Position numbers and translations under genes: made by a program
In this document: positions 11,446 to 20,377 of the stretch, piece after piece
Position numbering within the stretch: position 1 is the first letter of the stretch
Layout of the letters: each line of letters begins with the position of its first letter
Assembly (NCBI GenBank): GCA_025201365.1
Contig: JAIXMF010000077.1
Span: forward strand, 1-45,553
Direction of reading: 5' to 3'
DNA: 45,553 bases
Source: Syncephalis plumigaleata
Lineage: Eukaryota; Zoopagomycota; Zoopagomycetes; Zoopagales; Piptocephalidaceae
Notes under the pieces: generated by a model
What the model saw: the letters and a program-made list of their open reading frames with translations, nothing else
Databases searched by the model: none
What the model was told of the DNA's origin: nothing

Positions 11446-12638
11446 GATGTGACAATCAAGTCAGAATAATAATTACATGCACGCTCTATTATTGGAAGCT
11501 ATCGTGTATTGTTCGTAATTCGCACGTATTTCTATGCTAAATGAGCACAATATCGGCTACTCAACTTGATTTGCCATCACTGTCCAACTAGGCAGGCATG
11601 CTTCCTATTCTTACCTATCCACTTCTTAATCGACTTCATCGAACAGCCGACTATCCTCACCACACATGCATGTAATACGCATAACAATCCGAGCATAGCA
11701 TAATGTCTAATGGTGGTGAAATGCGGGACTAAGGAGTTAAAACAAATGATGATGGAAATGAGTACTTTTATTGGCTGGGAAGAATGATGTCGAACAAATA
11801 GGTGGATGTAAACGAGCTACGTCAGTTCCTAGACTAATGATAGTTGCATTCGATAATTCAAAGCAAGTAAACACTCCCTCCTTCGGCAAATACTCATATT
11901 CCCCAGCTTGCTTGCATTGGACTGATCGATCCGACTACTTTGAAAGCAACGGATATCATTAAACACTCCTACATTGTTGTATGCTTGTATTTGTGTCATG
12001 TATTGCAGATGACGGTTGCTTTTAATTAAATGGTTGGCTATTCTAATGATTTAGCCCAGACCTCTATTCCAAAACGAAATGGCTCTAACACGTTCTGTTG
12101 AACTGATCTGTTTTACTCAAACTGCGGTTAATTGCTTAATCCTTAACCAGCAAATTGTCATCCATCTTCCTCATATGAGGTTGGTGAAACATATGGACAA
12201 AAGCCATGGTGCTGGTGCATTCCGGTTTTCTTCTTTCAAAGGTTGGCCTATCCAAATACCAGTCCTGCTACCTTTGGACAATGATGACTTCTATCACACC
12301 ACCACCAAAATAACCCCAATGCAAATGTTTCTCCTTGGGGCTAACAGGTAAAAAGAGAAATGGAAGTGGCGAGTATGGAGGAAATAGTGGATAACAACAT
12401 AGGATTGGGTTATAAGGCCCCATGAAAAGAATCTCAGATGAAGGAAATAAGAAGAGAAGGCCTTTGAGCTAAAACAATGCAATGAAATGTGTAATGCAGC
12501 GTTATAATATCATTTCATGTCGTTACAACATGTCGGCATGCGAAGTAGATGCTTAGAGCAATTACTCGTGTGGATAATGAATGACGCCACGATAGCCATC
12601 ATCATGTTTTCCATCTAAATATTTAGCACCATCTCGGC

Positions 12639-12645
12639 TATAAAT
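12639..12645 (+). promoter_or_regulatory. TATA box of the microexon gene
   Basis: A perfect TATAAAT at 12639-12645, 128 nt upstream of the ATG at 12773. The sequence between is strongly pyrimidine-rich (repeated ctctacta and ctatac words), as in leaders of highly expressed fungal genes. This supports transcription of the gene starting around 12670. Confidence 0.65.
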
Positions 12646-12772
12646 CAAGCACTTTTTAGCACACTCACCTTGCCATCTTCATACCCACTCTTCTGCTATA
12701 CTCTCTACTATACTTTCTACTCTCGTTCTAGTCAGCTTATCTGTCTATCTACCCCTCTAGGCCAATATCAAC

Positions 12773-15700
12773 ATGAAGTTCTCTGCCATTATCGCTATTG
12801 CCGTCGCCGTCGTCGCTGTCGCCAGCCTGGTCGCCGCTGAAGTCAAGCCCACATTGATTCGTCGTGGTATGTCTGGCCGTGACCCTATCAATTGATGTAC
12901 TAATCGTAGCCTATTGTTTCATTGTCTACCGATGATTACCGACAGCTCGTAAGTTCATGTATATTAAATGGCTGTTTTGACATGCTAATCACATCATTAT
13001 GTTTATTCTCCCTATCAATTTGTTAGCTCAAGGTAATAATCTATCTTATTGACCATAACAAGTACTATACTAATCGTAATATAAATCAAATCATGTGTAA
13101 TGTCATTTCTAAGAATCTGTAAGTCATCATTCTGCTTGCAGTGTAAAGTGTACTAATCAAAATATGGCACACCAATCTATACGTTGTGTGTGATAGGGCG
13201 TAAGTGAGCAGTCCAATTATTAGAGGGTATGTTGTACTAATTATGATACGTCATATATTGTGTATAACAGCCTGTAAGTTATTATTCTATTTGTAATCTA
13301 TGGTATACTAACCATAATATAACACATGATCCACGTATGCTTGTGCATAAATAGATCGTAAGTTAACACTGTTATGGCTGTAATGCGTGAAATATTAACC
13401 GTAATATGACTCATTATCCACGTATACTCATCTATAATAGAGTGTAAGCTACCATTCTGGTTGTAACCTATGAGGTACTAATTGCATATGGCCTTCGATT
13501 CACCCTATGCTCGTGTATAAATAGAGCGTAAGTTAACACTGCTATTGTTGTAATGCGTGAAATATTAACCGTAAATGACGCTCGATCCACGTACGCTTAT
13601 TTATAATAGACTGTAAGTTACCATTCTGATATAACTTATGAGGGACTAATCACATATGATTGTATATACACAGCCTGTAAGTTGATACTATTATTGTAGC
13701 CCATGTGGTGCTAATCACATACGACATTCGGTCCACGTATGATTATCTATAGCAACCTGTAAGTTAGCATTATTATTGTAACCCTGAGGTACTAATTACA
13801 TATGCCCTTCGGTCCACGTATGATTACCTATAGCATCCAGTAAGTTAACATTATTATTGTAACCCTGAGGTACTAATTACATATGCTCGTGTATAACAGA
13901 CTGTATGTTACCATTCTAGCCGGAATGAATAAGTACTAACTCCATATGCTTGCGTATAACAGATTGTAAGTTACCATTCTAGCCGGAATGGATGAGTACT
14001 AATTGCATTATGGGCATGCAATCGACGCATGTGCTTGTATATCAGACTGTAAGTTGTCACTTTGTCTGCAATGAACGAGGTACTAACCATGATATGACAC
14101 ACAATTAACATATGTCTGTGTATGATAGCCCGTAAGTTATCATTCTGACTAAATGTATGGCATGCTAATTACGATATGTCACATGATCCACGTATCTTTT
14201 TGAATTATAGGAGGTAAGTAATCATCCTGACTGCAGTGAATGAATGTACTAACTGTAACGTGGCACACAATCCGCGTATGCTTGCACCTGGTAGGAGGTA
14301 AGTTAACACTTCGATTACAAACTATGGTATACTAATCACGCTATGGCACTCGATAGGCAGTAAGTTATTAGTCTGATGGCAATATGCGCTGTACTAATCA
14401 CGCTATGACATACGATCCACTTCTGTTCCCGTATGATAGCTTGTAAGTTACCTTTCCAATCCTCAACTACGCTGTACTAATCATCCTATGGCACATGATT
14501 CTGATATACTTGTGTATGATAGAGAGTAAGTCATCATTCTGTATGAAATGTATGGATGCACTAATCATGGTATGGCATATGATTCACTTCTGTTCCTGTA
14601 TGATAGCTTGTAAGTCAATGTTCCAGTCATAAACTATGCTTTTACTAATCATGACATGGCACGTTCGCATACGTTCGTATGTAATAGCAAGTAAGCCATT
14701 ATGCTGGTTATACACAATGATGTATTAATTATGACATGTGACACACGATCCACGTATGTATGGATACAATAGGCCGTAAGTAATCATTCCCATTGTTGTC
14801 TACGGTGTATTAACTACGATACGACAATCGATCTGCATATGTTTTTAACTAATAGGAGGTAAGTGGAAGATGCTTACCATTGTCTAAGGTACTAACAGCA
14901 ACACGATGCATGATTCACGTATGCTTGTGTAAATAGAAGGTAAGCCATCATTTGGACTGCAACATATGGATGTACTAATTGTAGTATGGCGCACAATCAC
15001 CGTATGTTTATTTGTGGCAGGAGGTAAGTCATCATTCCAACGATAATGCATGGCGTACTAATTACAGTATGGCATGCAATCCACGTATGCTTGGATATAA
15101 TAGGCCGTAAGCTACCATTCTGATTGCAATGGATGGATGTACTAATTATGATATCGCACATGGTCCACCTATGTTTTCGTATAATAGAAAGTAAGTTCTC
15201 ATACTCTTTACTATAACGAATGGATGCACTAATGACAGTATGGCATGCAACCAATCTATGCTTATGTATGATAGGAGGTAAGTCAATATTCTAATTGTAA
15301 TATATGGATGTACTAATGACAACATGGTGCACGATCCACATATGTTTGTGCATAACAGGCTGTAAGTTGATGTCTCAATGATAATGGATGGATGTACTAA
15401 TGACAATCTGGCACACCATTCGCGTATACTCGTTCATCGTAGAACGTAAGTGAGCATCTCGATTGAAGTGTATGTGATACTAATCGTGATATGTGACATG
15501 CAATCCACGTATGCTTTGTGACTGATAGGAGGTATGTTAACACTTTAATCATCGTGTATGAGATACTAACGAGAATATGACACACCACTCATGCATGCTT
15601 GTATACAACAGCGGGTGAGTTGTCATTCTGACGATAATGTGCCGTGTACTAACTGTGTGTGCGATGCATATTTGTGTATATCAGGCGGTAAGCAATCATT

Positions 15701-15853
15701 TCCCGATTGAAAACTACGGCATACTAATCACAGTATGACACATGATCCGTGTATACTTGTGTACAATAGCAAAAGGTAAGCTATCATTCCAATTGCGATA
15801 TAAATGTACTAATCACAGTATGGCATGCCCTATTTTTACAGAATCAGCCCTAA
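12773..15853 (+). CDS. Secreted peptide encoded by about 38 exons, 31 of them single codons
   Basis: Unrecognised protein of 75 aa. Exon 1 (12773-12866) encodes a hydrophobic signal peptide and propeptide ending LIRR, a Kex2-type site. The rest is read from microexons between AG and GTAAGT-type donors. First exon base and residues: 12946 with 13027 and 13114 give A,P,Q,E,S (3, 6 and 5 nt). Phase-0 exons follow: 13197 G; 13271 P; 13355 I; 13441 S; 13525 S; 13610 T; 13674 P; 13753 QP; 13834 HP; 13900 T; 13963 I; 14046 T; 14129 P; 14211 E; 14295 E; 14357 A; 14440 L; 14523 R; 14607 L; 14688 Q; 14773 A; 14856 E; 14937 K; 15021 E; 15104 A; 15188 K; 15275 E; 15359 A; 15443 N; 15529 E; 15612 R; 15685 A; 15770 QK; 15842 N,Q,P, then stop TAA at 15851-15853. 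The 228-nt CDS is spread over 3.1 kb. No in-frame stop occurs earlier. The mature part is Pro-rich, then helix-like. Confidence 0.85.
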
Positions 15854-15907
15854 GCAGTAAGTAATAATCCAAATGATCATACTCATACTAATCCATTATG
15901 ATTACAG
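12867..15907 (+). repeat. Tandem array of homologous introns (intron-plus-codon units, about 83 bp)
   Basis: Thirty-eight introns of 51-84 nt, most 78-83 nt. Each runs from a GTAAGT, GTAAGC, GTATGT or GTGAGT donor (GTAATA once) through a branch site close to TACTAAT about 35-42 nt later, to TAG or CAG. Similarity is not limited to splice signals: the interval after the branch site repeats a word close to gatccacgtatgcttgtgta, and the donor side repeats gttaccattctg-like words. Introns 7 and 9 share a nearly identical 5' 45 nt, and introns 12/13 and 14/15 also share long identical starts. Introns 20 and 22 share their 3' halves and both precede a CTT exon. The array therefore looks like tandem duplication of one unit, sometimes two units at a time. 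Confidence 0.85.
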
Positions 15908-16150
15908 AACAAGACAAGGACATCATCAAGTAGATATTATAGGTATTCAAGTCAAGAATGGATTGGTACAACAAGACCCTCAATTAGTGTCCACGCTATT
16001 CAAGTCATTATTCCTTGGTACAACAACAAGTATATCTACAAGATCATCATTCGATCATTTATTGAATAAATATGTCCTTTCCTGACCATTACATCCGTAA
16101 TTAGTGATCAAGCATATCAATCGTTTAGTACCTTCATTATATTTGACAGG
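15857..16150 (+). other. Last intron and 3' exon of the microexon gene (probable 3' UTR)
   Basis: A donor GTAAGT at 15857 and an acceptor at 15907 define a 51-nt intron, so a final exon would start at 15908. If exon 38 is used as read, the TAA at 15851 makes this exon untranslated; AATAAA at 16064-16069 would serve polyadenylation. However, 15908 onward is open in two frames for about 58 codons. Joining exon 37 through a 2-nt exon (15855-15856) would continue to a TGA at 16083-16085. Joining exon 37 directly would continue to a TAA at 16065-16067. Transcript data would decide. The untranslated reading is preferred because the acceptor at 15841 has the best pyrimidine tract. Confidence 0.5.
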
Positions 16151-16542
16151 TCATTACATTATTTATACACATCGTCAGATTGATGGTACAGCTACACTAG
16201 CATAATAATAATAATAATAATAGCAATGCGATAATGGTGTTAACAATAGTGCAAATCTATTCATTAATAAACGGCAAAAGTTAAAGACTAACATTGTTAA
16301 TTGGTTGGAAAAGTCCTGTAATCTCGTTTAAATCCGAATTAATCCAATCCGCTCTCTCTCTCTCATTCCTTGCTCGTCATCAACGACAGGGTCGGAAATA
16401 GTATGCGATGAGAGTGACGCGATAATCACACAGACGCATTTACATTAATAAGCTAGTGCTTGTCGCTTTTTTCCCACTCTCTCTCCTCTCTCATTGCTTT
16501 GATCTTGGTTTTCCTTCTTTCTTCTCAATACTAATAGCAGCT
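16086..16542. other. Intergenic spacer
   Basis: Holds the second copy of the 43-bp direct repeat, preceded by an (ATA)n run, and the pyrimidine-rich leader of the thiolase gene (ctctctctctc near 16350 and 16480). No coding region seen. Confidence 0.5.
16213..16255 (+). repeat. Direct repeat copy B, 43 bp
   Basis: Partner of 10867-10909, with 41 of 43 positions identical. The copy sits in an extended ATA run between the microexon gene and the thiolase gene. Confidence 0.8.
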
Positions 16543-18100
16543 ATGCTTCGTCGAGTAGTTATTGCCGGTGCAGGTAAGTTAGCATACGATAACTACATAT
16601 ATACAATGCTTGTATGCTTATTACTAATTGCTGTTGCTGTTTAAATAGCACGCACGCCAGTTGGTTCCTTCCGTGGTTCCTTGGCTAAGGTTGTAGCACC
16701 GCATCTTGGTGGTTTTGCTATTCGTGGTGCGCTTGAGCGTGCTGGTATGTATATACAATGTTATAGATAACTTTCTATTCGATATCGCGACGATATTAAC
16801 GTAGTGATTACACTGCTATTTGTTCTAGGTGTCAAGGCCGACCAAGTTGAAGAGGTCTATATGGGCAACGTGCTACAAGCGGGTATTGGTCAGTCGCCGG
16901 CACGTCAGGCTGCATTCGCAGCAGGTTGTCCCGACACAACTGAAGCCACCACCATTAATAAGGTGTGCGCTTCGGGTATGAAGGCCATCACCATGGCTGC
17001 ACAAGGTATTCAAGTAGGCACGCGTAATATCATGGTAGCAGGCGGTATGGAGAGCATGTCGAACACACCGTAAGTAGATATAGCTAGCTATAATCTATGA
17101 TCTATCATCATAATAATAATAGTAACATCTTTTGATCATTAGATTCTACGCGCCACGCGGTGTAGAGTATGGTAATCAGACCATGGCTGATGGTATCGTT
17201 AAAGATGGTCTCTGGGATGTTTACAACCAGATCCATATGGGTAACTGTGCCGAGGAAACGGCGACCAAGTACAAGATTAGCCGAGAGGTGCAGGATGAAC
17301 ACGCGATCACTTCGTATAAACGAGCAGCCGATGCTTGGAGTCGTGGTGCATTCAACGCGGAGATTGTTCCGGTTCACATTCGTGGTCGTAAGGGAGACGA
17401 GATTGTCGCGGAGGACGAGGAGTACAAGCGTGTACGATTCGATAAGATTAAGAGTCTCCGACCGGTGTTCCAAGCGAAAGACGGCACGGTAACAGCTGCC
17501 AATGCGAGTACTATCAATGACGGTGCTAGTGCTGTAGTACTCATGTCGGAGGAGAGGGCGCGCGAACTCTCCATTAGTCCAATGGCCGAGATCATCTCGT
17601 ATGCAGATGCTGCCTGTGCCCCTAAAGACTTTACCATTGCTCCATCTAAAGCGGTGCCCATTGCATTGTCTAGGGCCAATCTCTCCATCAACGATATTAG
17701 TCGGTTCGAGTTCAATGAAGCATTTAGCGTGGTGGCTCGTGTTAATGAACAGGTAATGTCGTGACATTGATTCACACTGATGACTGTATACCATGTCATA
17801 TTATGTTATTTTATTTATACAATGCAACAATGACTAATACCCTAGTAGATTCTTGGATTGGATCCAACCAAGGTTAACGTGCTAGGTGGTGCTGTTGCCT
17901 TGGGTCATCCTATCGGGTAAGTTAATTATCATATAATTGCTTAGTTAGTTCATTAGTTAGTTAACATTGTCATTACTAGATCATCGGGATGTCGTATTGT
18001 AGTGACACTTGCCCATCAACTAGAGAAGGGTCAATATGGATGTGCTGCTGTTTGCAATGGTGGTGGTGCTGCCACAGCTATCGTCATTCGTCGACTATAA
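16543..18100 (+). CDS. ERG10: Acetyl-CoA C-acetyltransferase (thiolase)
   Basis: Condenses two acetyl-CoA into acetoacetyl-CoA, the first step of the mevalonate/sterol pathway. Six exons: 16543-16573, 16649-16744, 16829-17069, 17143-17752, 17849-17916, 17980-18100, giving 388 aa, a normal length. The three catalytic residues are present: Cys89 in NKVCASGMK, His346 in LGHPIG and Cys374 in CNGGG. The GGMESMSN motif is also intact. The N-terminus [16 protein letters not shown] begins almost directly in the fold, with only a few basic residues. It therefore looks like the cytosolic form rather than one with a long mitochondrial presequence. AATAAA at 18243-18248 is a likely poly(A) signal. The third intron ends close to an (ATA)n run. 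Confidence 0.95.
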
Positions 18101-18638
18101 TGAAAGGAGAAGAATGCATACGCATACGTATACATGTATACGTATGTACGTATCTATCTATAGATAAGAACAAGCGATACCTTATTGAACATGACATGTT
18201 AACTAAGATAGTAATAATAATGATAATACAAGCATGTTTATCAATAAAGTTAATCTTATCATTAGTCATCTATTCAATTGGATCAAGTTGGTGGATCAAG
18301 ACAGAGATCAATTCGGCTTGGTATCATTTCTATCAAGGATGTCATTGTCAATGATTGTGTAACCACTCTTGCTTGTTCTACTATGTTGATTGGTTCCATT
18401 TAGTTGGTTGATATCATATCATATCACATCATATCATTCATGTTTACTACAATACGCGTGTGCAGTATGATAGTAACCATCCTCCTCTCCCGCTTCTTAT
18501 CGTATACTCACTCCTTTGCCAGTTGATTTGCACACTATAAAAGCGGCGTATCAACTTGCATTACCCGAGATATACCATCATCTAACTCTCTTCCTCGTCT
18601 CTCCTTTTTCTATCAATATCTTCATATACTTTACCAGG
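18101..18638. promoter_or_regulatory. Spacer with TATA box of the phosphatase gene
   Basis: Contains the thiolase 3' region and a catatcatat-type repeat near 18411-18438. A perfect TATAAAA lies at 18535-18541, about 100 nt before the chosen ATG. The TATA position argues against the earlier in-frame ATG at 18516, which would lie upstream of transcription start. Confidence 0.6.
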
Positions 18639-20170
18639 ATGGCTACAAACTTTATTCTATCTAAATGGTTTCTCCTATCACTTCTTATTACTAGCTCAGT
18701 ATTCGCTCGTGAAGAGACAAAGCTTAACTATGAGTACAACTATTGTCAGGCAGACTATCCCGATCACATTAATTATCGGCCATTGGTAATTATATAATCA
18801 TCTAAATACCATTTTATGTATTACTAATTGATCCATTTGAATATCATACTAGCCAAATGCTCGTCTCGTTCATGTACAAATGTTAATTCGTCATGGTGAT
18901 CGATCACCCGTGATGACCGTGTTTCCTGATGAACTCGCGGACTGGCAATGTCAAGATGTTCACGAGATTAATCAGATTATCGGCGATCATCCCTCAGAGC
19001 CGAGTACAGGCATGGTGACGCAACAAGTCGAAATACCCAAGCGTAAGCCATATCGTAGTGCTATATGGTCGAGTGGCACCTGTGTGGTGGGTCAACTCAC
19101 CTCGAAGGGTGTACGACAACATTTGGCACTGGGTCAGCAAATCAAGCGTATCTACACGGATCGATTGGCGTATTTACCGTTGCATCTGGATGAGCCAACT
19201 CTTAAGCAGCGTCTCTACTTTCGTAGCACGGATATATGGCGTACGAAACAATCGGCCACCGCACTATTAACGGGTATATGGCCTGGTGAGCGACGTAGTC
19301 AACGTGCTAAAGCATTACCGCTACACACCTATCCGGATGTGATTGAAACGATGCTCGGACATAGAACGGCCACCGAATGCCCGAGATTAATGGAGGCCTA
19401 CAAGGAGGCGTATAACGCCACCGAGTATCAAGCCTATTTGCAACGACATGAACCGCTTCGACATCACTTGGAGACCGTGCTCGACACGACTAATCTTACC
19501 CTTTATCAGAATAGCTTCATTTATTACGTTGATTCGCTTAGAGCTCGTGTATGTCACGACATGCCATTGCCTTGTCGCGATAATCGGTGTATCGACAGGA
19601 CGCACGTAGCCGAATTAACGCAAAGTGTCAATGAAGAGACGAAACTTGCGTTGAACGCCCTACCTCAAGCGAAGGAAATTAATCGTTTATCGATCGGTTA
19701 CTTTCTAGGTGAATTGAAGGATCGTCTCATGGAGGCTATCGAGGCAACTCGTCAGAATCGTATCTATCGTAAATTCGAACTATTCTCCGGTCATGACGAT
19801 ACGGTACACGCGATTAAGGGCATGCTAGATGCTCATGACATGTTATGGCCACCCTATGTAAGTAGATTAACCAATATAGATATGTGTATATAGTGTAATT
19901 AACGAGTATTTGTGTATACATATACATATATATATATATATATATCATGAATAGGCATCCAATATGCTATTTGAATTATGGCAAGCAACCAATCGAACAG
20001 CAACAGATGAACAGTTCTACTTGCGAATCATCTATAATGGACGTGTTCTCACCACTTCTTGGTGTGATATGAATGCTTGTCCCATACAACAATACTTTGA
20101 TCGTATAACACCGTTTATTCCCGATGATCTTACCGCTGAATGTCATTCTAATCATACCGTACAATCCTAA
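18639..20170 (+). CDS. Secreted histidine acid phosphatase
   Basis: Branch-2 histidine phosphatase, hydrolysing phosphomonoesters through a phosphohistidine. Three exons: 18639-18785, 18853-19857, 19955-20170, giving 455 aa. Residues 1-24 form a signal peptide ending VFA. The catalytic RHGDRSP motif is at 62-68 and the proton-donor His-Asp pair is at 363-364 in FSGHDDT. Several N-X-S/T sites (such as NLT, NRT and NHT) suggest a glycosylated secreted or vacuolar enzyme. The sequence falls in the acid phosphatase family that includes ACP2, ACP6 and PXYLP1-like enzymes; substrate cannot be told from sequence alone. The start at 18639 was chosen because it directly begins the signal peptide and lies downstream of the TATA box. 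Intron 2 contains a (TA)n run. Confidence 0.9.
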
Positions 20171-20377
20171 TGGTTCTCGTTGTTGTTATTGTTATTACAC
20201 AACATGTATATATTTATTATAAAGTAAATCATTAGTATGGTGTCATGTATTGGTGTATATACATATAGTGCAATGATAAACATATATTTATTTATACATT
20301 CATAGACTACCATGACAGTAGCAATAATCATAATGACTATATCGGTCATCATCATTATAATCATTACTATTTGCCTG

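Larger units (their letters stand above)
10350..12638. other. Gene-poor spacer of about 2.3 kb
   Basis: No supported gene. Open frames at 11771-11962 and 12079-12351 are short, lack recognisable domains and have no clear splice partners. Part of the stretch (about 11550-12480) reads less A/T-rich than its surroundings and could be a decayed gene or element. Visible structure includes one member of a 43-bp direct repeat at 10867-10909, whose partner is at 16213-16255, and a 10-bp inverted repeat at 11393-11402/11436-11445 with a 33-nt loop rich in atgtcatg words. Confidence 0.5.

Noticed and set aside
11771-12351. Two open frames of 63 and 90 aa
   Set aside because: No domain, no splice partner, and no transcription signal was found; listed only as part of the spacer.
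13200-13270. An extra acceptor and donor (ttag|agg|gtatgt) inside intron 5
   Set aside because: It would leave a first intron of 24 nt with no branch site, and the donor-to-branch distance of the undivided intron matches its neighbours.
14997-15588. Three overlapping minus-strand open frames in the microexon region
   Set aside because: They arise from the repeated intron sequence read backwards and have no start context, domain or splice logic.
12867-15907. Regularly spaced repeats that could suggest a CRISPR-like or satellite array
   Set aside because: The repeated part is degenerate and contains donor, branch and acceptor sites in fixed order, and the intervals are one codon long. The context is clearly eukaryotic.
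12867-15907. One single 3-kb intron filled with decoy splice sites
   Set aside because: Possible in principle, but the strict 3-nt spacing, constant phase, lack of stops over 36 codons and sensible peptide composition favour coding exons. Kept as the main refutation test.
18516-18797. Earlier ATG for the phosphatase
   Set aside because: It lies upstream of the TATAAAA at 18535 and would bury the signal peptide 41 residues inside the protein.
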